Below are positions 44,877-53,678 of a DNA stretch of 64,000 nucleotides, one piece after another (within the stretch, counting starts at the first letter, position 1; every line of letters starts with the position of its first letter). A program made the translations under genes and the position numbers. The DNA is from Frankineae bacterium MT45. Its GTDB lineage: Bacteria > Actinomycetota > Actinomycetes > Mycobacteriales > Jatrophihabitantaceae. Under the pieces are notes generated by a model that worked only from the letters and a program-made list of their open reading frames with translations, was not told where the DNA came from and did not search any database. The stretch is from the NCBI GenBank assembly GCA_900100325.1, contig LT629697.1, forward strand, positions 3,035,423 through 3,099,422, given 5' to 3'.

Positions 44877-45797
44877 GTGCGCGTGCTGGTGATTGTGAAC
44901 CCACGGGCCACCGGTACCTCCAACCTCGTGCGGGACGTGTTGGCCCATGCGATCGGCAACAGCGCCGAGGTCGAGATCGAGCAGACGGCGAACCGCGGAC
45001 ACGCGGCGGCGCTGGCCTGCCGGGCCATGCGGGATCGGGTCGACGCAGTGGTCGGCCTCGGTGGCGACGGAACGATCAACGAGATCGTCAACGGCCTGCT
45101 GACTGACGGCGTGCACGATGACGTGCCCGCGCTGGGTATTGTCCCCGCCGGCTCGACCAATGTATTCGCCCGCGCCCTTGGCATCCCCAACGATCCGGTC
45201 GAGGCGACCGGCGCCCTGCTGGAGGCGATGCGGACGCAGTCCCACCGCCGGATCAGCCTCGGGCGTATCGATAGTCGTTGGTTCATCTTCGCGGCCGGCG
45301 TCGGCTTTGACGCGGCCATCGTGGAGGGAGTGGAGCGCAATCGACGGCGCGGCAAGCGCTCGACCCACTCCCTCTACGCCCGGGTCGCGCTTCGGGAGTT
45401 CTTCGGTTCCGACCGGCGTCACCCCAAGCTGAGCATCGAACTGGCCGACGGATCGACGTTGGAGGGACTGCACAACGCGATCATCACCAACGCCGACCCC
45501 TGGACCTTCGCCGGGAACCGCCCCCTGCGCCCGACGCCGAAGACAACTTTCGACACCGGTCTCGGCCTATACGCCCGAACCAGCATGAATTCCCTCAGCG
45601 TGCTCCATGGCGTAGCGCAGATGGCGCGCTCGAAGCCCAAGCAGGTGCGCTGGGGTGCGGTAACCCGCCACGACGTGAGCGCGCTGGTGCTGCGGGCCAG
45701 CGAGCCGATGCCGGTGCAGGTGGACGGCGACCTGCTTGAACCCCGTGAACTGATCCGGGTCTGGTCAGTTCCCCGAGCTGTCTCGGTGCTCATCTGA
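44877..45797 (+). CDS. diacylglycerol kinase family lipid kinase
   Basis: 306 aa from GTG 44877 (VRVLVIVNPRATG). DAGK catalytic motifs VVGLGGDGTINEIVNGLL and LGIVPAGSTNVFARALGIP; the C-terminal beta-sandwich ends with MPVQVDGDLLEPRELIRVW. It phosphorylates a diacylglycerol or other lipid. An ATG at 44838 in frame overlaps the divergent gene's start and is less likely, given TACGCT seven bases before the GTG. Confidence 0.92.
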   Translation: MRVLVIVNPRATGTSNLVRDVLAHAIGNSAEVEIEQTANRGHAAALACRAMRDRVDAVVGLGGDGTINEIVNGLLTDGVHDDVPALGIVPAGSTNVFARALGIPNDPVEATGALLEAMRTQSHRRISLGRIDSRWFIFAAGVGFDAAIVEGVERNRRRGKRSTHSLYARVALREFFGSDRRHPKLSIELADGSTLEGLHNAIITNADPWTFAGNRPLRPTPKTTFDTGLGLYARTSMNSLSVLHGVAQMARSKPKQVRWGAVTRHDVSALVLRASEPMPVQVDGDLLEPRELIRVWSVPRAVSVLI

Positions 45798-45877
45798 GTC
45801 GACGCCGCTCGTCCGATCTGAGGCGACGCGCTGGCGGACTTAGGCGGTTCCTCTTAGGCAGCGATCGAACTCACAGC

Positions 45878-45906
45878 CAAAGGGTAAATGGTTTATGTAC
45901 CCTTTG
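45878..45906. promoter_or_regulatory. 29-bp inverted repeat upstream of whiB1
   Basis: CAAAGGGTA (45878-45886) and TACCCTTTG (45898-45906) flank 11 bases. It is in the 349-bp gap before whiB1 (45798-46146), an AT-richer stretch that holds no gene. It has the size of a dimeric operator. It does not match the CRP site of the mycobacterial whiB1 promoter. Confidence 0.55.
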
Positions 45907-46146
45907 TTCCTGAGAGGTACGGTGGGACCCACCGAGATTCTGGCGAATGCCCTTGCCGATTGTCCAAATTTCGGTAAGGCTTAGTGAATGTCGTGAAGCG
46001 CTTACGGTCTGTATCCATCGCGTTGACGTGACATCGCCCGCAGCGAACGGCGAAACGCTTGCCGCTAGCGGGAGCTCGTGAAAGAATTCACAAGCACGGC
46101 AGAGGAAACAAATCCTCCTCGCCGGCTACCTGAGGAGCGTAATTTC

Positions 46147-46398
46147 ATGGACTGGCGTCACCGCGCGATCTGCCGTGACGAAGACCCCGAGCTGTTCTTC
46201 CCGATTGGGAATACTGGGCCGGCGTTACTTCAAATCGAGCAGGCCAAGACCGTCTGCCGCCGCTGCCCGGTAACCCAGGACTGCCTTGCCTGGGCATTGG
46301 AGAGCGGACAGGACGCAGGAATTTGGGGCGCCCTCTCGGAGGACGAACGTCGCGCCTTGAAACGGCGCAATGCCCGAGCTCGCGCTCGGATGGCCTGA
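46147..46398 (+). CDS. whiB1: WhiB1-type iron-sulfur transcription factor
   Basis: 83 aa starting MDWRHRAICRDEDPELFFP, almost matching mycobacterial WhiB1. Cluster ligands Cys9, Cys37, Cys40 and Cys46; then GIWGALSEDERRALKRR, the WhiB turn and basic tail. GAGGAG is nine bases before ATG 46147; a longer frame from 46078 is not conserved. WhiB1 binds SigA and responds to nitric oxide. It is convergent with pdtaS, as in mycobacteria. Confidence 0.96.
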   Translation: MDWRHRAICRDEDPELFFPIGNTGPALLQIEQAKTVCRRCPVTQDCLAWALESGQDAGIWGALSEDERRALKRRNARARARMA

Positions 46399-46431
46399 AC
46401 ACGCAGCAGTAGCAGTACAGAACCTCTCGGT

Positions 46432-46458
46432 CGGACCGGCGGAATCACCGCCGGTCCG
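46432..46458. terminator. two-way hairpin between whiB1 and pdtaS
   Basis: CGGACCGGCGG / CCGCCGGTCCG is a perfect 11-bp stem with a 5-nt loop (46432-46458). It overlaps the pdtaS stop codon (46445-46447) and ends 60 bp after whiB1. There is no U-run, so it is a high-GC style terminator. Confidence 0.6.
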
Positions 46459-47947
46459 GCTGTAGGTTCGCGGTAATCCTCACCTCGGTCCCGCGCAGTC
46501 CGTCTGGACGCGGGTGAATATCGAAGGCGCCACCCAGCTCGGCTGACACCAGAGTCTGGACGATCTGAAGTCCCAGACGATCACTGCCGTCGGCTGTGAA
46601 GCCGGCCGGCAGCCCCACCCCGTCGTCAATAACCTTCACCACGAGCATCCCGCCGCGCCGGGTCGCCTGCACCTCGATCGCCCCCGGCTCGCTGTCGGTG
46701 AAGGCGTGCTCGGTCGCATTCTGGACGAGCTCGGTGAGGACCAGGACCAGCGACGTCGCTATCTCGGCGGCGATCGCGCCGAAGGAGCCCTCCCGCGAGA
46801 GGCGGATCCGCTCCCCGGCCCCGGTCACGTCACTGAGCATCACCAGCAGCCGGTCCACGATGTCGTCGAAGGGCACGGACTCGTCGAGCGAGACGGAGAG
46901 CGTCTCGTGTACCAGGGCGATCGAGGCGATCCGGCGCATCGACTCCTGCAGGGCCAGCCGGGCCTCCGGCGCGACCACCCGGCGGGCCTGCAGTCGCAGC
47001 AGCGCGGCCACCGTCTGAAGGTTGTTCTTTACCCGGTGGTGAATCTCGCGGATCGTCGCGTCCTTGCTCAGCAGCGCCAGGTCTCGGCGCCGCAGTTCGG
47101 TGTTGTCCTGCAGCAGCACCAGCGCGCCCAGTGACTCACCGGCCGGCCGTAGCGGCAGCGCCCGGAAGAGCACCGTCGCGCCACCGCCATCCAGCTCGAC
47201 GTGGGTCGGGCTACCACCGGCCAGGGCAGCGTCGACCGCGGCGGCCAGGTCCCCGGCGTCGAAGGGGTCATTGGCGATGGAGCTGGCCAGCGCACCGATC
47301 GGCTCACCCAGCACGTTTCCGCCGATGCCGAGGCGGCGTAGGGCGGAGATCGCGTTGGGACTGGCGTAGATGATCGTCGAGTCGCGCTCGACCCGGATCA
47401 GACCGTCTCCGGCGCGAGGGCCGCTGGCCTGTTCGGGGCCGCTGTCGTCGCCGGGGAACGTCCCGTCGGCGACCATGATGGCGAGATCGGCCGCGCTCTG
47501 CAGGTAGACCAGTTCGAGTTGGCTGGGGCTCCGCACGCTGGCCAGGTTGCTGTCGCGACCGAGCACGGCCACGACGTCCTCGCCCACGCGAATCGGGATC
47601 GCCTCGCGGCGGATCGGCAGGTCGCCGTCCCAGTCCGGGTCACCCTCGCGGAAGATGCGCCCCTCGGCGAATGCCACCTGCAGCGGCAGCGCCCGGGTGC
47701 CACCGATGGTCGAGCCGACCTCGTCATGCAGATAGGCGGTCTGCCCGGTCGTGGGGCGGCATTGGGCCACGCAGAGGAAGGACGCGGGACGACCATCGTC
47801 GTCGAGCTCGATGGGCAGCCAGAGGAGCAGATCGGCGAAGGAGAGATCGGCCAGCAGCTGCCACTGGCCGACGAGTCGCTGCACATGCAGCGTCTGTTCG
47901 GGCGAGAGCGAACTGCGTTGGGCAAGCAGATCCCCGAGAGCTGCCAT
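46445..47947 (-). CDS. pdtaS: PdtaS-type sensor histidine kinase (HisKA_2)
   Basis: 500 aa soluble kinase. A GAF-like domain (about 15-160), a PAS-like domain (about 180-285), then HisKA_2 with REIHHRVKNNLQTVAALLRL, His303/304, and HATPase_c (about 385-495, ELVQNATEHAF, DDGVGLPAGF, LGLQIVQTLV). It phosphorylates the ANTAR RNA-binding regulator PdtaR, which is not in this window. It follows rshA by 16 bp and ends against whiB1; this is the mycobacterial gene order. Confidence 0.93.
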   Translation of the reverse strand: MAALGDLLAQRSSLSPEQTLHVQRLVGQWQLLADLSFADLLLWLPIELDDDGRPASFLCVAQCRPTTGQTAYLHDEVGSTIGGTRALPLQVAFAEGRIFREGDPDWDGDLPIRREAIPIRVGEDVVAVLGRDSNLASVRSPSQLELVYLQSAADLAIMVADGTFPGDDSGPEQASGPRAGDGLIRVERDSTIIYASPNAISALRRLGIGGNVLGEPIGALASSIANDPFDAGDLAAAVDAALAGGSPTHVELDGGGATVLFRALPLRPAGESLGALVLLQDNTELRRRDLALLSKDATIREIHHRVKNNLQTVAALLRLQARRVVAPEARLALQESMRRIASIALVHETLSVSLDESVPFDDIVDRLLVMLSDVTGAGERIRLSREGSFGAIAAEIATSLVLVLTELVQNATEHAFTDSEPGAIEVQATRRGGMLVVKVIDDGVGLPAGFTADGSDRLGLQIVQTLVSAELGGAFDIHPRPDGLRGTEVRITANLQPDRR

Positions 47948-47963
47948 CGGTCAGCTCGCGCCG

Positions 47964-48257
47964 CTACTCGGGCAGGTATTCGCTGTGCGCGATCTCCACC
48001 GAGATCTCGGTGATCCGAACTCGAATCCGGTTACGCAGGCCTGAGGGCGCAACGTCGGCGCCGCAGCAGCGGGCGATCAGCGACTTCACGTCCTGCTCGA
48101 TGCCGAACTGCCGCAGACAGGGACCGCAGTCATCGAGGTGATCGCGAATCCGGTTGCGCATCGCGGCGTCCGACTCGTCGTCGAGGTACAGGAAGACGTC
48201 CTTGATCACATCGTCGCAGTTGATCCCACCGGGGCCGAACCCCATCGGCGCGCTCAC
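47964..48257 (-). CDS. rshA: RshA/RsrA-type zinc-binding anti-sigma factor
   Basis: 97 aa ZAS protein with Cys14, then His40-x3-Cys44-x2-Cys47 in [14 protein letters not shown]; a later Cys pair is CC at 64-65. It holds SigR/SigH in reducing conditions and releases it when a disulfide forms. The GTG start overlaps the sigma factor stop by 4 bp. With mycothiol genes elsewhere, this is the thiol-stress switch. Confidence 0.94.
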   Translation of the reverse strand: MSAPMGFGPGGINCDDVIKDVFLYLDDESDAAMRNRIRDHLDDCGPCLRQFGIEQDVKSLIARCCGADVAPSGLRNRIRVRITEISVEIAHSEYLPE

Positions 48258-48841
48258 GATCGTTCTCCGGCCGCGATGAGCCCGCGGTCACGGGCGTAGT
48301 CGGCGAGCAGAACCTGAAGCTGTCGGCGTCCACGATGCAGACGCGACATCACCGTGCCGATCGGCGTGTCCATGATCTCGGCGATCTCCTTGTACGCAAA
48401 ACCCTCGACGTCGGCTAAAAATACCGCCAGCCGGAAGTCTTCGGGAAGAGCCTGGAGCGCTTCCTTCACGTCACTGTCCGGGAGGTGGTCGAGCGCCTCC
48501 ATCTCAGCCGAGCGCAGGCCCGTCGACATGTGCGACTCGGCCCGGGCCAACTGCCAGTCCTCGACTGTGTCGCTGTTGGACTGCTGGGGTTGACGCTGCT
48601 TCTTGCGGTACGTGTTGATGAAGGTGTTGGTGAGGATGCGGTACAGCCACGCCTTGAGGTTGGTCCCCTCGGTGAACTGGTGGAACGCCGAGAAGGCCCG
48701 GACGTAAGTCTCCTGGACGAGATCCTCGGCGTCGGTCGGGTTGCGGGTCATTCGCATCGCAGCCGCGTAGAGCTGATCGAGGAACGGCAGCGCGTCACGC
48801 TCAAATCGCGCCCTACGCTCTTCTACCGTCTCCTCGCGCAC
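48254..48841 (-). CDS. sigR: SigR/SigH-type ECF sigma factor
   Basis: 195 aa from GTG 48841 ([20 protein letters not shown]), with GGAGGAGAGG upstream. Region 2: [20 protein letters not shown] and [20 protein letters not shown]; region 4: [20 protein letters not shown] and [20 protein letters not shown]. The frame is open to 49318 and includes ATG 49093 ([15 protein letters not shown]), which would add 84 residues. A promoter resembling its own consensus lies above that ATG, so two isoforms are possible. Confidence 0.94.
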   Translation of the reverse strand: MREETVEERRARFERDALPFLDQLYAAAMRMTRNPTDAEDLVQETYVRAFSAFHQFTEGTNLKAWLYRILTNTFINTYRKKQRQPQQSNSDTVEDWQLARAESHMSTGLRSAEMEALDHLPDSDVKEALQALPEDFRLAVFLADVEGFAYKEIAEIMDTPIGTVMSRLHRGRRQLQVLLADYARDRGLIAAGERS

Positions 48842-49139
48842 TATCGACCTCTCCTCCGGCCGGTCGAGAATGACCTGCCCTAGCGAGGATACGTGCGCCG
48901 CCTCGACTCTCCTATCGGCACCCACCGACGGTCGCCGGCTGGACGACGGGCTCAGTGCTGAAACGGTGGGAACACCTCCGGACGCGGTGAGCGTCCGCGC
49001 TGCCGCATCGGCTGCAGCCCGAGACGTGGAGCCCGCGTCCAGTCGAACGAACTCCGACGCCGAAGTCCGCCTGCTCGTCACCACCATGGCCATTGCCTCT
49101 TTCGTCGATCTCGGTCGCTCTGCCCGTCCCAATGGGTGG

Positions 49140-49166
49140 AACGTCACGCCCCTACCGGCTGATTCC
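49140..49166 (-). promoter_or_regulatory. candidate SigR-dependent promoter of sigR
   Basis: On the minus strand GGAAT (49166-49162, in GGGGAATC), 19 bases, then GTT (49142-49140). The SigR/SigH consensus is GGGAAT or GGGAAC, about 18 bases, GTT. The start would be near 49132, about 40 nt above ATG 49093. The remaining gap (48842-49290) has no other gene. Confidence 0.6.
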
Positions 49167-49290
49167 CCAAGCCGCCGTCCGATTCCGCAGCCCGCTTCCG
49201 CAGACCCCTTTCCGCAGTCAGCTTCGGGCGGCGAAGATCGATACCGGCGGCGGAGGTGGATGCCGTGGCGGCCTGCGTAGCATCTGCGAC

Positions 49291-49767
49291 GTGGCCACCG
49301 GAACTCCCGCGACAGCACTGCTGACCAAGCTCAAGATCACGCACACGCTGCATCCCTACACGCACGATCCGCGGGCGGAGGCCTTCGGCGAGGAGGCCGC
49401 TGACGCCCTCGGCATCCCACCGACCCAGATCTTCAAGACGCTCATCGCCAATGTGGATCAGCGACTCGTCTGCGGCGTGGTCCCGGTGGCCGGGCGTCTG
49501 GACCTCAAGCAACTGGCGGCCGCGGTCGGCGGGAAGCGGGCCCAGATGGCTGAACCGGCGGCCGCGGCCCGGGCCACCGGCTACGTGGTGGGCGGGATAT
49601 CACCGATCGGGCAGAAGGGCCGCATCGACGTCGTCATCGACTCCTCGGCCCAGGAACTGACCACCATCTACGTCTCGGCCGGGAAGCGGGGATTGCAGGT
49701 CGAGCTGACACCAGCCGACTTGATCGCCGTGACCAAGGCCCAGGTCGCGCCGATCTCAGCACCCTGA
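49291..49767 (+). CDS. ybaK: YbaK/EbsC-type Cys-tRNA(Pro) deacylase
   Basis: 158 aa from GTG 49291. INS-like editing domain: [40 protein letters not shown], the conserved Lys-rich helix [13 protein letters not shown] and [14 protein letters not shown]. It removes mis-charged Cys from tRNA-Pro. TAGCAT sits seven bases before the GTG; probably leaderless. A longer frame from 49093 overlaps the sigR promoter and is rejected. Confidence 0.93.
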   Translation: MATGTPATALLTKLKITHTLHPYTHDPRAEAFGEEAADALGIPPTQIFKTLIANVDQRLVCGVVPVAGRLDLKQLAAAVGGKRAQMAEPAAAARATGYVVGGISPIGQKGRIDVVIDSSAQELTTIYVSAGKRGLQVELTPADLIAVTKAQVAPISAP

Positions 49768-49782
49768 GGCCAGCAACTCCGC

Positions 49783-50418
49783 CTAGTGAGCCAGCTCGAG
49801 CGAGCGGAGGAACTCGGCGGCCACGTCACCGACGGCCCGAGTGTCCCGCTTCAACGAGTGATCAGCCCCGTGGATCACCACCACCGAACGATCCGCCCCG
49901 CCGGAGCTCCGGCCGGGCGGCAGGCCGAAGGCGTCCCGATCGCCCTGCACGACCAGGGTGGGGACCTCAACCCCGTCCAACTCCTCCAACCGGCTCTTCT
50001 CCGGCCGCCCCGGCGGATGCAGCGGAAACGCCAGCGCGACCACTGCCGCCACCGCGTCGGGCAGTTCCAGCGAGGTCCGGCAGGCGACCCGCGCCCCGCT
50101 CGAACGTCCGCAGAAGACCAGTGGGAGGGCGCTGAACCCGCGCCGGCGGCGGACCGCCGCGACAACCTCGAGCCACGCACTGTCCAGACGTGGCGCCGGC
50201 ACCGGTGCCCGCTTGCCGGCCACCCGATAGGGCTGGGTGACCCGGGCGACGGCGACTCCGTTCGAGGTGAGCGCCGCGGTGACCGCCTTCAGGTCAGGGG
50301 CGTCGACGCCGCCGCCGGCCCCGTGGCCGAGGAAGAGCAGCGACCGCAGTTCGCCGGCCGGACGCTCCAGATCCACCCAGGCATCGCCCTGGGCCGTCGT
50401 CACCACTGCGCGCGCCAT
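49783..50418 (-). CDS. alpha/beta hydrolase (KANL3/Tex30-like)
   Basis: 211 aa. GHGAGGGVDAPD near 31-42, nucleophile region CGRSSGARVACR, acid loop VVQGDRDAFGLPPG and catalytic His in VIHGADHSL. TAGCCT is six bases before ATG 50418, and the divergent SRAP gene has its own box 42 bases away. The substrate is unknown. It ends 15 bp from ybaK. Confidence 0.85.
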   Translation of the reverse strand: MARAVVTTAQGDAWVDLERPAGELRSLLFLGHGAGGGVDAPDLKAVTAALTSNGVAVARVTQPYRVAGKRAPVPAPRLDSAWLEVVAAVRRRRGFSALPLVFCGRSSGARVACRTSLELPDAVAAVVALAFPLHPPGRPEKSRLEELDGVEVPTLVVQGDRDAFGLPPGRSSGGADRSVVVIHGADHSLKRDTRAVGDVAAEFLRSLELAH

Positions 50419-50483
50419 GGCTACAGGCTAGAAGATCTCGCCACCACCGACCGCGGGAGCCGGAGCGTCCGTAATCTGAAGGC

Positions 50484-51233
50484 ATGTGTGGTCGCTACGT
50501 GAGCGTCGCCGCCGACGCGGACCTGATGCTCGAGTTCGAGGTCGAGGAGGCGCCTGAGGACGAACTGGCGCCGTCCTGGAACGTCGCCCCGACCGACCCG
50601 GTGCGCATCGTCGTCGAACGCCCTCCGCGTCAGGCAGAGACGGCGACGCAGCCGTCGGCGGTTCGCCGGTTGCAGACGGCGCACTGGGGCCTGGTGCCGA
50701 GTTGGTCTCGCGATCGCAAAGGCGGGGCCCGGATGATCAACGCGCGCATCGAGACGGTGGCTGAGAAGCCGGCCTTCAAGACCGCGGCGGCGAAGCGCCG
50801 CTGCCTCGTCCCGGCGCTCGGATACTACGAGTGGCAGCAGGACGGCCCCCAGAAGATCCCGCATTTTCTGCATGATCCGGACGGGAACCTGCTGGCCATG
50901 GCCGGGCTCTACGAATTCTGGCGAGACAAGTCACTCCCCGACGACGACCCGGATCGCTGGCTGGTGACCTGCACGATCATCACCCAGGAGGCGACGGACC
51001 TGCTCGGAGAGATCCACGACCGCAATCCGGTCATCGTCCCGCCGCAGCGCCGGGCGGAGTGGCTGGACTGCTCCAGCGAGGATCTGGCCGTCGCCGAGCG
51101 ACTGCTCGCTGACCTTCCGGCGGCCCGACTCGAGCCCTACGTCGTCTCCTCCGCCGTCGGGAACGTGCGCAACAACGGCCCGGAACTCATCGAACCGGTC
51201 GAGATCGCGACCCAGCCGACACTCGAGCTCTGA
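50484..51233 (+). CDS. SRAP-domain DNA-protein crosslink protein (YedK/HMCES)
   Basis: 249 aa. Catalytic Cys2 after Met removal (MCGRYVS), NARIETVAEKPAFK, GYYEWQQDG and the His in GEIHDRNPVIVPP. It covalently caps abasic sites in single-stranded DNA. TAATCT lies six bases before ATG 50484: leaderless. Confidence 0.94.
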   Translation: MCGRYVSVAADADLMLEFEVEEAPEDELAPSWNVAPTDPVRIVVERPPRQAETATQPSAVRRLQTAHWGLVPSWSRDRKGGARMINARIETVAEKPAFKTAAAKRRCLVPALGYYEWQQDGPQKIPHFLHDPDGNLLAMAGLYEFWRDKSLPDDDPDRWLVTCTIITQEATDLLGEIHDRNPVIVPPQRRAEWLDCSSEDLAVAERLLADLPAARLEPYVVSSAVGNVRNNGPELIEPVEIATQPTLEL

Positions 51234-51275
51234 ATTGGCGCCGACAGCGTTGCCGCAACTGGCAGACTGGCACGC

Positions 51276-52568
51276 GTGAGTACCGAGAACGCGCACCACA
51301 CGCACCCCACTTGGAAGGCACCACTCGCCACCGGGCCGGTCGATGCAAAGATCGCGCTGCCGGGATCGAAGTCCCAGACCAATCGGGCCCTGGTGATCGC
51401 CGCGCTCAGTGCTGCACCGTCAACGATCAGAGGCGGCCTGATGGCCCGCGACACCGAGTTGATGATCGACGCGCTGCGCGGGCTCGGCGTCCGCATCGAT
51501 CTGCACTCCGACCGCTGGCAGGTCAACCCCGGGCCCTTCGGCAGCGCGAACATCAATACGGGCCTGGCCGGCACGGTGATGCGTTTCCTGCCGCCGCTGG
51601 CCGGTCTGGCCCACGGAGTCGTCCACTTCGACGGCGACCTGTACGCGCGGGAACGGCCGATGAGCACGCTGCTGGACGGGATGCGGCTGGCCGGCATCAC
51701 CGTCGATGACGAGAGCCGCGGCCGGCTCCCCTTTGCCGTCTACGGCATCGGCCACGTCGCCGGCGGGCGGGTGCTCATCGACTCCTCGGCCTCATCGCAG
51801 TTCGTCTCCGGGCTACTGCTGAGCGGCGCCCGCTACGACGCCGGCATCGAGGTCGTCCACATCGGCCACGATCCGGTTCCGTCGGCCCCGCATATCGAGA
51901 TGACGCTGCAGGCGCTGCGCGCGGCCGGGGTCGACGCCCAGGCCACCTCCCCCAACTCCTGGCGGGTGGCGCCGGGACGGATCATCGCCCCCGACGTGCA
52001 GATCGAGCCCGACCTCTCCAATGCCGCCCCGTTCCTGGCCGCAGCCCTGGTGACCGGTGGCCGGGTGAGCGTCCCGGACTGGCCGGCGACGACCACTCAG
52101 GGCGGCGACGACCTGCGGGCGCTTCTGGAACGCTTCGGTGCTGAGGTAACCCTCACTGACGGCACCCTCACCGTGGAGAGCACCGGAAAAATAAGGGGAA
52201 TCGACGTCGACCTCAGCGATGTATCGGAGTTGGGGACGATCATCGCGGCACTGGCGGCGCTGGCCGACTCACCCTCCCACCTCACCGGACTGGCGCACAC
52301 CCGGGGGCATGAGACCGACCGGCTGGCGGCGCTGCACGCCGATCTGGCTGCGCTGGGCTGCGGCGTTCACGAACACCACGACGGCCTGACCATTGCGCCG
52401 AAGCCGCTGCACGGCGGGCTCTGGAAGGCGCACGCCGATCACCGCATGGCCACCGCCGGCGCCCTGCTCGGCCTGCGGGTGCCGGGCGTCGAGATCGACG
52501 ACATCGCCTGCACCTCAAAGACGCTTCCCGACTTCGTCGCACTCTGGTCGCAGTTACTGACGTCATGA
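51276..52568 (+). CDS. aroA: 3-phosphoshikimate 1-carboxyvinyltransferase (EPSP synthase)
   Basis: 430 aa. Shikimate-pathway enzyme with LPGSKSQTNRALVIAAL (28-44), NTGLAGTVMRFLPPLAG in place of the common GNAGTAMRPL, and KAHADHRMATAGALLGLRV. The actinobacterial aroA-rsgA-hisN neighbourhood is present. The GTG start has only a weak CAGACT seven bases upstream and no Shine-Dalgarno. It is followed by rsgA after 13 bp. Confidence 0.95.
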   Translation: MSTENAHHTHPTWKAPLATGPVDAKIALPGSKSQTNRALVIAALSAAPSTIRGGLMARDTELMIDALRGLGVRIDLHSDRWQVNPGPFGSANINTGLAGTVMRFLPPLAGLAHGVVHFDGDLYARERPMSTLLDGMRLAGITVDDESRGRLPFAVYGIGHVAGGRVLIDSSASSQFVSGLLLSGARYDAGIEVVHIGHDPVPSAPHIEMTLQALRAAGVDAQATSPNSWRVAPGRIIAPDVQIEPDLSNAAPFLAAALVTGGRVSVPDWPATTTQGGDDLRALLERFGAEVTLTDGTLTVESTGKIRGIDVDLSDVSELGTIIAALAALADSPSHLTGLAHTRGHETDRLAALHADLAALGCGVHEHHDGLTIAPKPLHGGLWKAHADHRMATAGALLGLRVPGVEIDDIACTSKTLPDFVALWSQLLTS

Positions 52569-52581
52569 GGATCGCCGTCTG

Positions 52582-53613
52582 ATGCCGCCGACCCGCCGAC
52601 GCCCGGACGTCCGCGATCTGGACGAGGATGACGTCCGGGTCCGTCCCAACCGAGGCACCCGGCCGCGCTCCAAGCAGCGACCGGCCCATGATTCGGCGCA
52701 GCAGGCGATGGTGCTGACGGTCGATCGCGGACGTTACGGGGTACTGCTGGAGAACTCTGACCAGCAGGAGCCGGTCGTCGCCATGCGGGCCCGCGAACTC
52801 GGCCGCAAGGGCATCGCGGTCGGGGACGAGGTGAGCGTGGTCGGCGACCTCTCCGGCGAGGCCGATGCCCTGGCCCGGATCGTGCGGATCGCCGAGCGCA
52901 GCACGGTACTGCGCCGGACCGCCGATGACACCGACCCCTTCGAACGGGTCGTGGTCGCCAACGCCGACCAGATGATCATCGTCAGCGCGCTGGCCGAACC
53001 CGGGCCGCGTTACGGTCTCATCGACCGCTGCGTGGTGGCCGCGCTCTCGGCCGGCATGGAGCCGATCCTCTGCCTCACCAAGGCCGACCTCGCCTCACCC
53101 GAAGAGGTGCTTACCCGGTATCAGCCCCTTGACGTGCCAGCGGTGATCACCCAGCGCGGGGGCGATCTGGGTGAGCTGCTGGAGCGGCTGGTCGGGCATC
53201 GTTCCGTCTTTGTCGGGCACTCCGGAGTCGGGAAATCGACCCTCATCAACGCGCTGGTGCCAGACGCGATGCGCAGCACCGGTGCCGTCAGCGCCATCGG
53301 TAAGGGGCGGCACACCTCCAGTTCCGCAATCGCGCTGCCGCTGCCGGAGGGGGCCGGATGGGTGATCGACACGCCGGGCGTGCGCTCCTTCGGCCTGGCC
53401 CACGTCGGCGTCGAGGACCTGCTGTGGGCCTTCCCCGACTTGGAGGACGGCGTCAACCAGTGCCCACCCGGCTGCGAGCACCTCTCGGCGGCCGACGGCT
53501 GCTACCTGGATGCCTGGGTGGCCTCCGGAGAGTCGACGCCCGAGCGCCTGGCCGCGTTCCGCCGGCTCGTCGCGACCCGGTCGGCCGCACCGGAGATGTC
53601 GCGCAGCGACTAG
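52582..53613 (+). CDS. rsgA: ribosome small-subunit-dependent GTPase A
   Basis: 343 aa circularly permuted GTPase for 30S maturation. OB domain (about 45-105), then G4 LTKADL, G1 VGHSGVGKSTLIN, switch GKGRHTSSS and G3 DTPGVRSFGL; the zinc site is CPPGCEHLSAADGC. A basic N-terminal extension of about 40 residues is typical of actinobacteria. GAGGAT precedes ATG by 11 bases. Confidence 0.95.
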   Translation: MPPTRRRPDVRDLDEDDVRVRPNRGTRPRSKQRPAHDSAQQAMVLTVDRGRYGVLLENSDQQEPVVAMRARELGRKGIAVGDEVSVVGDLSGEADALARIVRIAERSTVLRRTADDTDPFERVVVANADQMIIVSALAEPGPRYGLIDRCVVAALSAGMEPILCLTKADLASPEEVLTRYQPLDVPAVITQRGGDLGELLERLVGHRSVFVGHSGVGKSTLINALVPDAMRSTGAVSAIGKGRHTSSSAIALPLPEGAGWVIDTPGVRSFGLAHVGVEDLLWAFPDLEDGVNQCPPGCEHLSAADGCYLDAWVASGESTPERLAAFRRLVATRSAAPEMSRSD

Positions 53614-53678
53614 CCAGCTCTCGCCTGGCGGCCAGCTCTCGCGCAGCGGCTAGCCCCCGGATTCGCTAGCCTTGTCAG

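Noticed and set aside
44840-45355. 321-aa extension of the four-helix membrane protein
   Set aside because: The extension is antisense to the lipid kinase gene; ATG 44839 fits the protein and promoter.
46078-46146. 23-residue N-terminal extension of WhiB1
   Set aside because: Not conserved in WhiB1; ATG 46147 has GAGGAG and gives the exact family length.
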